Source of the DNA: Lepidodermella squamata
Taxonomy: Eukaryota; Gastrotricha
Direction of reading: 5' to 3'
Assembly: GCA_047495785.1 (NCBI GenBank)
Contig: JBLDXI010000038.1
Location: forward strand, 186,001-250,000
Length of the DNA: 64,000 bases
In this document: in pieces, positions 35,310 to 47,100 of the stretch
How the letters are laid out: each line of letters begins with the position of its first letter
Position numbering within the stretch: the first letter of the stretch is position 1
Translations under genes and position numbers: made by a program
Notes under the pieces: model-generated
Seen by the model: only the letters and a program-made list of their open reading frames with translations
Told to the model about the DNA's origin: nothing
Database searches by the model: none

Positions 35310-36006
35310 CAGTAGCGGCGCCAGGGGGGGGGGGGGGGCGAGGGGGGCGCCGCCCCCCTGACGAGATTTTTCTTGGATTCTCGCCCCCCCCCCTGGAAAT
35401 TTTCAGCTCTCAACCCGAATTTGGAGCATTTTTAGGCTATTCCGGCAAAAAACCTCACAACTCACAAAAATAGCGCCAGCTAAAGCTCGCTTCGCTCGCA
35501 TTAAGGGCAATAGTCTACATTTGCGATCTTATTCTGCAATTCCTAGGGATTTTGTTCAGACTACTTTTTCAAGGATCGCAAACCAATTAAACAGCCAATA
35601 AGGTTGTAAATATTTAGTGTTAAGCACTACAGCTAGGGCGCGCTGTGGGGAATAACCAAGATAGTGGCGGTTTACGACGCCCCGTGCCCGTATGCGGAAG
35701 AAATCCCTGAGAACAAGACTCCTGAAAACTTCAGATTAGGTAAAGTGGGTCGAAATATAAGCATTTCTAAGTTAGTCCCTGAGTACTATTTTCAAAAAAT
35801 AGCGTTAGCTAAAGCTCGCTTCGCTCGCATGGATTTAGATTTTTTGTGTCTTCATTGGTAGCTTTTTAAACTATCTCTTATTTCAACGTTCTGCTACAGT
35901 CTTTCGCACACATACACGCAAAATTACGACATTTTTGCCAGCTTAGTCTATTAAGTGATCGCCCCCAGCTCGCCCCCTTGACCACAGAACCCTGGCGCCG
36001 TCCCTG
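35310..36006. mobile_element. Non-autonomous hAT-type transposon with 8-bp target duplication
   Basis: The 697-bp element has terminal inverted repeats CAGTAGCGGCGCCAGGG and, as reverse complement of the right end, CAGGGACGGCGCCAGGG (14 of 17 identical). It is flanked by perfect 8-bp direct repeats CTTATTTC at 35302-35309 and 36007-36014. An 8-bp duplication and CAG...CTG ends are the hAT signature. No transposase ORF is present. It contains two direct copies of a 30-bp motif (35471-35500 and 35800-35829) that also occurs in the second hAT-like element of this window, and long G and C homopolymers. Confidence 0.9.
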
Positions 36007-36062
36007 CTTATTTCTGATTGCTATACCAGAAATTCTGGCAGGGTCGTCACTAGCGACTCCTG

Positions 36063-36065
<3 letters not shown>

Positions 36066-36099
<34 letters not shown>
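36066..36099. repeat. (GA)n microsatellite
   Basis: An uninterrupted GA dinucleotide run of about 17 units lies just downstream of the hAT element. Confidence 0.95.
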
Positions 36100-36101
<2 letters not shown>

Positions 36102-37313
36102 ATTAGGCGGTAAGCGAAACTGACAGCTTCATTAAAAAATTTCTTTCACGTTGAAGATGAAGCGTTCTAGGTTGCTGAGCTGTGGATCTGAGATCACAGG
36201 CCCCAGGCCCTTTCCGCCTCGAGGCGTTTAGGCATCGCCACGGTGAAACGCCCGGCAAAAGTGGGACGGTCATTTTACATTTTTTCATTCGAATTGCAAA
36301 ATTTAATGTGAAAACTGTCCTAAAATTGGATATCCTTAATTTCAGAGATATAAATATTATTGAACAGAACTGGAACATTAATATGGTACATAATTTGAAA
36401 TTGCGCGGGAAGTTTCAGAGATGTCCAAACTTTTTTCCGTTTTTTTCTCTCTAGCTAGCTTGTTTGCCTTTGGGATGTTATGCGTGTGTCGTGCTTGCTC
36501 TCAAAATCTTCCAAAAACATTGTTACCTTGAACCTTGTTGAAGAGGTAACGCATTTCTTGCCTGTTGATGCTCATTTTTAAGCCAAACGCCAAAAAAACA
36601 GCGGCGTAGTTAAAGGCAAGGGGTTCTTAGGGCAACTCAAATCTTCACCCACCCATTGCCCTTGTTTACCAAACCTCCGCTATTCTAACCTCTAACCTCA
36701 AGAAAAGAACTTCAACTGTACGAATCTAAAACTGCGTCTTTGCTTGCCAAGGGCGGTCAACTCCTGTGTCTGGCACCCGCTATCAGAACATGAGACGCAT
36801 GCGGCATCTGACTACATACTTATATTCTCTAGTATAAGTATTCTCTATATTGCCATTCGTGTCTAACTAGTAGCTTTTTCTATCTTACTGAGCTTTTTCT
36901 TATTGGAAATAACCCCGCAATAAATCTGAATATTCTCAGTGGATCTAAATTCAAATGACGACACTCCATTCTGTGCACCTTGATTCACTAATATATTAGT
37001 TTACTAATATATATAATTGGTGTTATTTACATCACTGGGAAAATTCCGCTACTTATCCTTGATTGAAATGCGAAAAACTGCGATGAATATCAGAGTACTA
37101 ATTATCTTGCGCTTGCAATGACATGAGCGAATTTCAGAACAATCCGGAAAGTAATAAACTCACGATGTACTGTCTATTCGCTTCAGGTCAGTGGATCGCT
37201 CGACCTTCAACCAGTCCATCTTTAATTATTTATTCAGTTGGCAGAATAGCTTAAAATCTGCGTCATTTTTCATTCTCCTGTCTCCCGCAATAACTCACCC
37301 TCATTCATCATTT
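36100..37313. other. Intergenic region upstream of the rhodanese cluster
   Basis: No exon was recognised. This stretch should contain the promoter for the four-gene run that follows. A TTATTCAG acceptor-like site lies about 80 nt before the rhodanese start codon. Confidence 0.4.
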
Positions 37314-37806
37314 ATGTTGTCTAGCAAACCATCCATGCTTACAAGGGCTGTGAAATTTATTTGCTCTAACAGAGCCTTGTCATCAGCGGCCAAGGAAGAA
37401 ATCAAGTCTATTGAATTCAGCCAGTTGAAGTCATTGCTAAATAATGGCTCGAAAAAGCTAGTAATAATTGACGTAAGAGAGCCCAAGGAGCTCATTAGCG
37501 ATGGAAAGATTCCTCAATCAGTCAATATCCCACGTATGTTTCCTATTCCTGGATTATATTTAATTGTTAAGTGACGCTCCTTCAGTTGGGGAATTGAAAT
37601 CGGCATTTTCGCTGCCGAAGGAACAATTCGCTGAAAAGATGAAGACAGCTAAACCCGAGGACTCCGAAGCAACCCTTGTTTTGCACTGCAAAATGGGCAT
37701 ACGAGCCATGAAAGGTGCCATGATGCTGAAAGAAATGGGCTACAAAAACATCTCTGTGTTTCCTGGGGGATTTAAAGAATGGAACGAAAAGAACCCTCAA
37801 AGCTAA
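37314..37806 (+). CDS. Rhodanese-domain sulfurtransferase, probably mitochondrial
   Basis: Single-domain rhodaneses move sulfane sulfur through a cysteine persulfide. Two exons, 37314-37533 and 37586-37806, give 146 residues. The N-terminus (MLSSKPSMLTRAVKFICSNR) is basic and hydroxylated with no acidic residue, like a mitochondrial presequence. The domain shows VIIDVREPKEL, a typical CH2A motif, then GKIPQSVNIP, and the active-site loop HCKMGIRA with the catalytic Cys, then GYKNISVFPGGFKEW. It resembles TSTD1/HSP67B2-type proteins; finer orthology is unclear. It is the first of four closely spaced plus-strand genes, and its stop is only 77 nt before the next ATG, with no AATAAA between. Confidence 0.9.
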
Positions 37807-37858
37807 TTTTATATTGAAGCAAGGAGACCGCAGGCTTTCATTGAGCTGTGATTTTTTT

Positions 37859-37870
37859 CATGATTATTAG
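37859..37870 (+). promoter_or_regulatory. Candidate trans-splice acceptor for the MOB1-like gene
   Basis: A T-run followed by CATGATTATTAG ends 64 nt after the rhodanese stop and 13 nt before the MOB ATG. There is no room for an upstream cis exon after the rhodanese coding region, so a spliced-leader acceptor is the simplest reading. Confidence 0.5.
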
Positions 37871-37883
37871 CGAGTTACATTGA

Positions 37884-38670
37884 ATGAATTGCGACACTGT
37901 TACCTTGGGCAATCATAGCTTCGAGGAAATTTATGAAACGATTGTGCTGCCTGATGGAGAGGACGTGAACGAATGGATAGCTACGACGCGTATGTTTGAT
38001 AGCTTCTTATTTGAATGACAAACCTCAATAACTATTTGTTGCAGTCAGTGATTTATTCAATCAAGTTTCCATGCTATATGGGACCCTGTCCGAATACTGC
38101 ACAGAGAGAAGTTGTCCAATAATGGCTGCTGGTATGGTTCGCGAATATGCATGGGCTGAAAATGGGAGCGATCAACCGCTGTCTTGCCCAGCCCCCAAGT
38201 ACATCGACATGTATGTATCTCAAATCCAGATACTTTTTTTTATCTTTATTATTTTGAAGATTATTTACTTGGATGCAAAACTTGCTTGACGACGAAAGTT
38301 TGTTTCCGTCAAAAGTCGAATCAGCGTTTTCCCCAACTTTCCTGGAGACAGCCCGATCTATGTTTAAGCGTTTGTTCCGAGTTTTCGCTCACATTTATCA
38401 CAATCACGCTGACAACTTGATTAGTTTGGGGCAGCTGAAGCATGTATGTTTGACATATTAATAGTTCCAAGTTTGAAAGTTGTTTTTCAGGCTAACACTT
38501 CTCTGCGCCATTTTGTATTATTCGTGCGTGAGTTTTCACTGGTTGACGAAGAAGAACTGTCCGTCCTCCAGCCTTTTATCAATCGATTATGCGGTCTCCC
38601 CAAGCCTCCAGCTGCCAGTCATGGCGAAATTAGTGTCATGGAACAAAATTCGACAATAGAGAAACCATAA
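37884..38670 (+). CDS. MOB1: MOB kinase activator, MOB1-like
   Basis: MOB1 proteins bind and activate NDR/LATS kinases in the Hippo and mitotic-exit pathways. Four exons, 37884-37989, 38045-38210, 38260-38443 and 38491-38670, encode 211 residues. Diagnostic blocks are LPDGEDVNEWIA, MLYGTLSEYCTERSCPIMAA, PAPKYIDILFTWMQNLLDDE, FKRLFRVFAHIYHNHAD and NTSLRHFVLFVREFSLVDEE. The four zinc ligands (Cys and Cys in CTERSC, His and His in AHIYHNH) are present. It is closer to MOB1 than to MOB2 or MOB4, but the N-terminal 30 residues of typical MOB1 are shortened and the sequence is diverged. It is the second gene of the cluster. Confidence 0.9.
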
Positions 38671-38763
38671 TTTTTGATTTTTTTTTCTATTTATCGCCGT
38701 CTCACATATGATATGAAAAAGCATGTGTATCTCAAATTATTCCCATATCTGAAGCCGCGTTGC

Positions 38764-38769
38764 AATAAA
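38764..38769 (+). terminator. Poly(A) signal AATAAA of the MOB1-like gene
   Basis: The AATAAA lies 94 nt after the MOB stop and about 40 nt before the TTTTTATAG acceptor of LYRM1. This arrangement (poly(A) signal, T-rich stretch, 3' splice site, ATG) is typical of trans-spliced operons. Confidence 0.6.
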
Positions 38770-38812
38770 GAAAGCGCCCAGGAATGATTTTCTTCAATGC
38801 TTTTTATAGTAT

Positions 38813-39294
38813 ATGAGCGCGTTAAAACCTCAAGTTTTAAAACTTTATCGACAATCTTTGCGGCTTGCTCGTAATTGGCAGGCTGCGTCTGGGCGTGAAA
38901 AGGATACGGCAGCTGAGCGAAATTACATCGCCGAAGAAGCGAGAAGTCTTTTCCGCAAAAACAAAGACGTGAGTTAATTATTTTCTATATTACGTCGGAC
39001 CCAAGGCTTAATTGACTTGTAAAGTTGGTAAACGAGGACGATATTCGCCGGCACATTCTCGAGGCTGAGAGCAGGATAGCCCTAGGTAATATTTTGCGCA
39101 TTTTATTTGCATTAGTAATGCTATTCTTCCGCCGCTTAGCTCTTCACTACAAAAATCCTTATCCAAGACCTGTTCATTTTCCCCAGTGGGACGCTGTTAA
39201 ATCTGCTTCCAATCTATCAGCCGTTCGAGCCAAGATCAAACGAGCCCAGCCGACTTACGTCTCGTCATATTTCGAAGAAAAATCGTCTAAATGA
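38813..39294 (+). CDS. LYRM1: LYR motif-containing protein 1
   Basis: LYRM1 is a small mitochondrial LYR-family protein. LYR proteins dock on acyl-carrier protein and assist assembly of respiratory or Fe-S proteins. Three exons, 38813-38968, 39025-39085 and 39140-39294, give 123 residues (human 122). The LYR motif appears as KLYRQSLRLARNWQ, followed by EEARSLFRKNKD and the hallmark LHYKNPYPRPVHFP, which distinguishes LYRM1 from other LYRM proteins. The ATG is three bases after a CTTTTTATAG acceptor. The TGA stop overlaps the ATG of PIGL by two bases within ATGA, so both proteins probably come from one transcript. Confidence 0.95.
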
Positions 39295-40106
39295 CGCTAT
39301 TTTTGCTATGCGAAGTCGCTGTAGTGTGGATTGTTATCTCACTTGTTCTGTACATATATTTTTTACTGACGCAAGATGCAAGGTTGAAGTCACGTTTTAA
39401 CGAAAAATTCAATAACTATCTTCACGTCACTGCTCATCCTGACGATGAGTGTATGTTTTTCGGACCACTGATTAGCAATTTGCTGCGTTGGAAAGCCCAA
39501 TATCGCCTGCTATGTCTTTCTTCTGGAAATTTCTACGGGGTCGGTGATATTCGTCGCTCAGAACTTTTCAACGCAACAACAGAGCTTGGAATCGCCAATG
39601 ACTCAGTTTCGTTGATTGATGACCCTCGTTTGCCAGATTCCATGCGTGAGAGTTGGGCGACAGACGCTATTCTTGAATTCGTTGACGGAAATTGCGACAA
39701 ACTCGCCAAATCTTCGCCGAGGAAAGAATTGACTATGATCACGTTCGATTCAATCGGGATTACTAGACATCCTAATCACACATCTCTTCACCGCGCGTTG
39801 TCTTCGGCTGAGTGCGAAAAACGGCGCTTACTAACTCTGGTTTCGATTCCATTCTTCGTCCAATACACCGGTTCATTGACGTGTTTACCGATACTGACCT
39901 TGGTTTGGCTGTGGAAGAAACTGACGGCTTCCAAAAATGGCAACGCCTGCATCGTGGTTGCCTCGCCGAAGCAATGGCTGCAAACGATTCGCGCTATGCT
40001 ATGTCACAAATCTCAGATTTTCTGGTTCAGAGTGCTTCATCTTATGCTATCTTCCTATTTACTTGTGAATGTAATCGAAGAAGAGAACGTTGAGAATAGC
40101 GAGTAG
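39291..40106 (+). CDS. PIGL: N-acetylglucosaminyl-phosphatidylinositol de-N-acetylase
   Basis: PIGL removes the acetyl group from GlcNAc-PI, the second step of GPI-anchor synthesis, at the cytosolic face of the ER. It is a single exon of 271 residues. The N-terminal membrane anchor is about residues 3-26. The catalytic core begins VTAHPDDECMFFGP (AHPDD zinc/water motif), followed by LLCLSSGNFYGVGDIRRSEL, TFDSIGITRHPNHTSLHRAL and, near the end, CHKSQIFWFRVLHLMLSSY, all diagnostic of PIGL. The start codon lies inside the LYRM1 stop (ATGA). No 3' splice site fits between them, so translation may rely on termination-reinitiation, leaky scanning or a separate message. An AATAAA at 40155-40160 ends the cluster. 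Confidence 0.93.
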   Translation: MTLFLLCEVAVVWIVISLVLYIYFLLTQDARLKSRFNEKFNNYLHVTAHPDDECMFFGPLISNLLRWKAQYRLLCLSSGNFYGVGDIRRSELFNATTELGIANDSVSLIDDPRLPDSMRESWATDAILEFVDGNCDKLAKSSPRKELTMITFDSIGITRHPNHTSLHRALSSAECEKRRLLTLVSIPFFVQYTGSLTCLPILTLVWLWKKLTASKNGNACIVVASPKQWLQTIRAMLCHKSQIFWFRVLHLMLSSYLLVNVIEEENVENSE

Positions 40107-41149
40107 AGAGTTGAACCTATTAGCTGAAAAATAATATTCATATCGGTAAACAAAAATAAAACGTACGTTCAATCGTGTATTATCATTATTTTCGGGTTTG
40201 CGTGCCAGTTGTAGCAATTTTTTCTCACTTCGATGCGTGTTTGTTTCTTGACACCCATCCATCTGTATCTACCTACCAGTGCGCGGGCCGCTGTTCATTA
40301 GAACTAACACGATTAGAACGCCGCGGAACACGTTTTTACGTGATAACCCAATAATCACGTTCATTTTTGAACAGCCACAAGATGAGCTGAGGTGCTGCTA
40401 TACCGGCGAGTAATTGAGAACAAGCGATACGCGTGTCTCTTTCAAATACGTGTAATAATGATAACTCCTGCGGGGCGAATTCGGCAAACATAGCGCCACT
40501 TCGCTGTCGGGAGGCGCGTCTTCTTCCTGATATTTTTCGATTAGCAGTAGGCATTATTAATAATGCTTGATGCTAACTAGGCTCATCGACCACTACCTAC
40601 TAATTCGGCGTGCGGTGTTTTTGTGTTTTTCTTAGCTGGAGATCATTTTGCTGGCTTGTTTTGTTGGCTCACTATTTTACGCTTTCTGCCCACTAGAGAG
40701 AGAAGCGTAGCTTGCACCCACGTTCGCTAACCACAAAACGGCCCTCGCGCTTTTTATGCCCGTTCATCTAGGCGCGGCATCTCGCTGCCAGGTACTGCCG
40801 TGGTGCCAATATTACGCCCGATGACGGATGGTAACCAGCGAAAAAGCAGCTAAAACTACTGCGACTGTACTACCACTCGAACCATTGTATACATAATGCG
40901 CGCTAATAATAACCCGCTAGATGCTGAGTTTGTACAGACAGGCGGGGGCCGGCGCCCGGTTCGATCCCACTAGCATTGATTTTTTCGCTCGCCTTATTGC
41001 CACCACTGTTTAACACTTTGTTTACGTGTGTTGCTCTTTTATGAAAGACTGTACGCAACTTTGACTATTACGATAATATAATAATTCGGTTACATTTCGT
41101 GGCCCACTCGCGCCATAACGTATTGCTTTCCGGACAACAACAGTTTTTT
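40107..41149. other. Intergenic region between PIGL and the sorbin-type gene
   Basis: Contains the AATAAA (40155-40160) for PIGL and presumably promoter or 5' UTR of the next gene. No coding exon was recognised. Confidence 0.4.
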
Positions 41150-44100
41150 ATGATACCTTCAATGGTAAACTGCTATCGCGGTAACAATTTACAACAGAAG
41201 CAGCAAGATTGCCAGGTCCCGGCGAGCATCGCAGCCAAAAACGCGATGTACAACACAATGTACGAAGGTGAATCCGTGTATGAAAATGGCGATGAGGAGG
41301 AGCCGCCACCACCACCGAATACAGTTCAACAGTCTGAATTAACGCCGCCCTGCGAGCAAGAAGACGAAGATCCGCGCGGCAAAGAACTCGAAGAACTGCG
41401 CAAGCGAGCAATGGTCAGCCGACGCACCTGGTGCTGGGAAGAGAATGCCAGTGTGATCGATTACGATAACGTAAGCATCAACACGAAAGCAGCCACTTTA
41501 CCGGCAAAGCCCTGTGTGAGTTTTTTGCTCTGGTTCCGCTTGATTTAATTGCACGGGAAGCAAGGTTCTTGTGGGCTGGTGGAGGCAAGATTCTAAAATA
41601 TCGTCTAATCACGTGTATATTGATTGGTCTAATTGGTAATTAGCTCAAAGTTGGTCAATTTGAACCAATTAAAGCTAACTGTAGCTTATTGGTGTCGGTT
41701 TTGGTCAAACTATTTAGCCTATCTAACTTGTAGCTGTTCATGCGGGGATTTCAAGGCAGAAGCGAGCTATTTTTGTAGTTCTAATAAATTCAATTTGCAC
41801 CTCGAAGCCAAGTTGTAATCAGCTTTTCATTGTTTCAGTTGGGATTTCTCTGAAACATTTGGGCACTCAAGTTGACATTTGGGGAATTGAAAATGGTTGA
41901 AATTCACTATCCCAAATTCTGATTTCAGAAACTTCATGAACCTCTTGAGACTGAAAAAGGATTTTTATGTTCTGCTAGATTCCAAGTTCTTTAGTTTAGG
42001 ATCGTGTAGTTTATCTATCAGCGTCTAAATGGCAAAGAACCGCATAGCGGCTCACTGAATATTGATGTTTTTCAATCAACTACTTTCTTTGGCGCAATAG
42101 AGAGATTTTGACAGCATTTTCCCCCGAAAAAATTGTTATTTCCAACTGTCCGAAGCAAAGTAGCTCAAGTTCCTATCTACTGTCACAACCTTGATTTTCT
42201 TTCATATTTTGATTACTCTCAAGTTGATTGTCCCTGAATTTTAGTTGCGAGCGCAGCCACCGCCGAAGCCGATGAGACTGCTCGAGCAAGCGTATTTTGC
42301 TACGCCAACGTCGAGAAGCGCCCGGACCACGAATTCTAGTCGCAGCTCAAGCATTACGCCCCAAAACAGTTTCAACAGTTCGAACTCGCAGCCGAACCAA
42401 AACCACAATGCTCAACACATTTACCAGAACGGAAACGTCGCGGAAGTTCGTCGCCGCGATAACTCAGGCCGGTCGCGGGCCTTGCAGCCGCGGCCTGTCG
42501 TGATTGTTGAGAAACCGAGCTGTAAGCCGGCGTGCCTAGCACCGGACTACGCCGGCCTGGTAATGCCGAAACAAGGCTCGTTCTCATGCACATCGTCGCC
42601 GTGCCCGTTGCGACGAGACGCGCGGCTCGTTTACCAAGAAGTGCTCGACCAGAACGACGACGGTAATGCGCCGCCGCCGCCGAAGCCGCAGTTGAGATCG
42701 GCGCGCAGTCGCAGTTACCACGCGCCGCAAACGCTGGAGCACAGCCCGCTGATCGTGCCGCCGGCTTGGCAAACACAGGCGCGAAACGCGGGCCAGATCA
42801 ACGACGGCATTCGCGAGCCGCCAGTACGGCCGCGAGTCGCTCCAGCGAAGCCGAGCCACCACCAGTCAACAAGCTCTATTTACGACCAGGTTAGTTAGTG
42901 CGCCGCATTATACTCACGTCGTCGGCGCAAAGTCAATTTTCTGCCGACGCTCAAGTGTCACGTTATCGTTATTTTTTCTCTCCACTTTTCCGCATCGCGG
43001 CTAGTGCATGCGTTTTTCTTGCCCTTCCTTCTTTTTTCTGCTGATTAGTTTGATATTGATATAAGGAAGTGTATGTAGCGCGGATAATGCCGCGGGATCG
43101 TAGCCACGCTGCGTTTTGTGTCAAGTTCGATTTTCACTCATCATTATTCTCGTTATTATTTATGAAAGCCGCCGCCGACTGTCGCAGCCGATCATCACCA
43201 CCACCGGCTGGCCTATGACGCTGCGGCCGCTCTGAGCCCGCCCGAATCGTCCTCTGGCTCGGCGTCGTCCTGTCACACTTTCCAAACCGCTACCAAGTCG
43301 ATACCGATTCCGGTTACGAAATTACAGGCTCAGAACGTCCCAATGGCTTTCTCATACCCTGGTAAATATTATGCCATACTTTTCAATATTTCTACGGGTT
43401 AAAGAAATGATTGGAAGCTAAAATGAAAGTTTTTGGGTCAGAATATCCACCAAAACCCTAATTGCAAGCGTCAACCCCATTTTGGTGCGTAATGACGCAG
43501 GTCACTAACCTATTATTAACATTTTCCAAAAAGGTTTCTTGAACCGTAGAGTGTGTGGTTGAGGCATCAAACCTCCCCGTATGTTTTTCTTTTGTGAAGG
43601 TAAACAATAGGAATTTCTAAATATGAGTGCAGTTTTACTCTTACTTTGAATATTATTCAAGGAATTATGCCGATTTGTGTTATTAGGTTCATACGTTCTA
43701 ATGGAACCCCCGGTTGAACGAGAAGTAGCCCCGCCTAAGACTGCGAGTGGCCGACTTCCTTCCTACCCGCAAACGACCGTGACTTTGCTGAAGTCGATGC
43801 GGGAGAAGCGCGACAAAACACCGGATCCGCCGATGCCGAAGAGCTCGAGTGAAGATTTCCGCCAAATCCCAGTTATTACCGAACCACCTGCCGTTGTTGA
43901 GGAGCCGCCGATCCGGCCACAACAGCGGCCACCTTCGTCGCTAATGCAGAGCCGGTCGACCCCGATGCTGGCTAGTCGAGCTCTCGAGGCGATCGAGTCG
44001 GCGGTCAGCGGAACTTACACTAGTGACGGCGCTTTCCGCGTCCCAGTGATCCAAGAGCCTGTAATAGAGCCGCGCCAGCACCGACCCGCTACTCAGGTAC

Positions 44101-47100
44101 AAAGTCATTTATTTACCCAGCTATGTCTAATATCTTCCCCAACAGCAGCAGCAGCCATCGCTAAACAATAACATCAACAACAACAACAACATCAGCTGCC
44201 ATTACAACGGCAGTAGCGATCGATTGACGGCGGCGGCTCATCCTCGTCTCCCATTTCAAGTGCCGCTCGTCATGGCGTCGTCTGCCTATGAAAAAAGTGA
44301 GTCAATTACACATCGCGCGCGGGTAAATATTTTGGTGTGCCATTACAAGCCGCTCTCCAATTTTTCGAACACGCTCTCGCGTTCTCAGAAAATGACTTCG
44401 AATTCATCAATATTTTATAATCTGCGTGTTGGGACTATAAACAAATAAGGCCGCGGTTTTTTCTCATCATTTATTAACATATAATGGGCGTAGAAAAGGC
44501 ACGGTTTTTTCGTATTAATTAGTTGAAATAATGCAGATCTGATGATCTGCTTTACTATCACGTTTTTTTCGCGCGTGCCAGGTGGGGTTTTTTCGTCGTA
44601 TTTTATGGCGCAAGTCCTATACGCAGTGTGTGTGATGGCAATAAAACCTGTTTCTATTTAGCGATAAAGCGCTATTATATCACTCGAGTCACTTTTCCCC
44701 CTTTCTTTCACCAATTCAGTGCATAGCAATCGTATTCATTTAGTCACTGATACTGAAATCCGATAAATTTTATTAGTTCGCACTCTATTGTTCGCTTATT
44801 ATCAGCTTCATTTCCGCGTTGTTTAGCAGTTTGATGAATTAGTTTCCATTTAAGCGAACGAAACAGCCGTGCGTTTTGATAAGTATCACTTTGTCAATTT
44901 TATTGTTACCCTCGCCACCTGTTTTGTGGAATAATTTATGACGCTCTGCGACTTGTCTTTTCCAACATTCATAATTATATTCGTATTCATGTTCATTTAT
45001 TGCCATGCTATGTATATAGGAGACACATCGCCGTTTAACGTCGGTGTGAATAACAATCAAGCCAATAATAACACCTCGTCGTCGTTGTCTTCTTACGGCG
45101 TCACGAACCCGCGGAGCCGGCTTCGCGACCGACTTGCTCAGCTCATTGACGATCTGCATCAGCTCGACTGTAGCAGCAGTACGGCACAGCTGAGTACAAG
45201 TGCCAGCCTATACAGCTCTCTTAACCAACCTCCTTTGGCATATCGCGGATCAAGAACAGTTCCAATCACTTTCCTATCATCATGTAAGACTTTATTTATT
45301 TTTTCAAGTGTCTAGTCTTAACTCTTAACGGTTACATCGTTTTACTCACTCTCGCTTCCGATTTAAGATGGATGTTTATTATTCCAAGACATTCAGTAAT
45401 TGTTGTTGCGGCATCAAAATTGCTCTGGGAGGAATTGCTCTTCTCGCAGAATTCGCACTGAATAATGGATCGCTAATGTACTTTGCTCATGAGCTGGAAC
45501 GATTGTTAAAGCTTCCAACGATTGCTTCCAAGTTAGACAGTTCATGCAAAGTTTCAAAATGAAATTACATGATTCCAATTGATGAAATTGATTGATTTAA
45601 ACGTTGAAAATTTTTGATTTTGTTGAGTTTTCAACGTAATACAGATTGTACCCGTGAAATCCTGGCTATACAGATACAGATGGAATTGTTTTAAGGAACC
45701 CTAACTTTACACACGCTAATGGTTGCAAATTTCTTAGCAATTTCTACAATGAGTGATGACGAGGGATTTACCTGGAAATATTGTGTAGAATGGATGTATG
45801 TAATTCAGATAATGGACGAATCCCTGAAACGCAAAATTTCGTTTCGGGCTTTTGAATTTTCGAAATTTTTGGTTCTGCCAAGATGAAACTCCAGTTTGAA
45901 GTTTGGTCAATATCTAGATATAACCGTTTCCAGAATGTGTTTTAGCGGAACCAAATGTGCTGTAGCGGAACCTAATTTGCATGTTGCGGAACCTAACTTG
46001 AAATATGCGAAATGTCGCTTTTCAAATCTTTTTACGAATTTGAGACAAATTTGATTTTCGAAGTAATCACTATGTCTTGCACAGAATTTTACGCTGAATT
46101 CAATGATTGAAAGGCTTCATAAAAATTCCGAACTTAGGTTCCGCTCATCGTAAATTTGGTAACAGGATGACCCAACCGTTTACCCGATACATGGTAAATC
46201 GCTTGTGTCTGCAGTTTTTCTCGCATTTACAGCCTTGGCCCACCGGGAGTTGTGGTTTGCGAAAATGATCAAAGAGACCGCCGATATAAGGAATAGTCAA
46301 TACAAATGGGTCTCGGCTGTTTAATGCATATCTTGTCAATCCAGCTCTCCCTAAACTCAGATAATCGTGCTCAGAATTGTCTATGTAGTTGTCTATCTAA
46401 TTTTTTGTTTCTTCCTTTATAGCTGTCTCCGCCGATGAGATGCTATCAAACCTGGGGGCTAATTCAACGAACGGATCTGTAACTACTAACGGCATTGGTA
46501 GTGACGGTAGCAGTTCGAATAGCTTCTTCGGCGGCGCGTCACAGCACAACAGCCGCCGTAGTGTTTTCAACGACAATTACATGTAAGTTTAGTCTAAAAA
46601 CGCGTGTTTGTTCTCCGCATTTATCCGGCCTGCGTTTGAGCAGCAGTGCGGCTATTTTTTTTTTCTTATTTTATTGGCAAGTCAAGATGTCGCGCTTAAA
46701 AAAAATTGATCTTTCGTGCCGGTTTATTTGCTCAGGGCTGTATTGCCTCTCGTTTACAATGCGATGACTAGATATTCACTTGAGTGTACGTATCATTCGA
46801 AAAATTGAAATACTTTCTTTTCACCGTCTCGCCTGATAGCACGCATACCTATATACTCATATGCAATTGATTGTGTTAAGTGAATAAGCGCTATCTTATC
46901 CTCATTATCAAATTGTTTTGTGTGACGCTCACTCGTCGAGGTGCTTGACTATGGCGTGCTCGGAGCCTGGCAAGAAGCCCGGTCTTTCGCGGCCCATCTT
47001 GAGGTAAGGCCACGCTGTTTTCTCTCGTCGGCGGGTCGTATTCATCGCCAGGTGCTAGGCCGTAGCTGCGTGTGTGTCTTGTTGTACCTGCCTAGGTACA

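Noticed and set aside
40920-40975. GGTTCGATCCCAC string near 40958 suggesting a tRNA
   Set aside because: The expected T-stem, acceptor stem and A box could not be paired.
42372-42862. Minus-strand ORFs opposite the second sorbin exon
   Set aside because: Antisense shadows of the Pro/Arg/Ser-rich coding exon.
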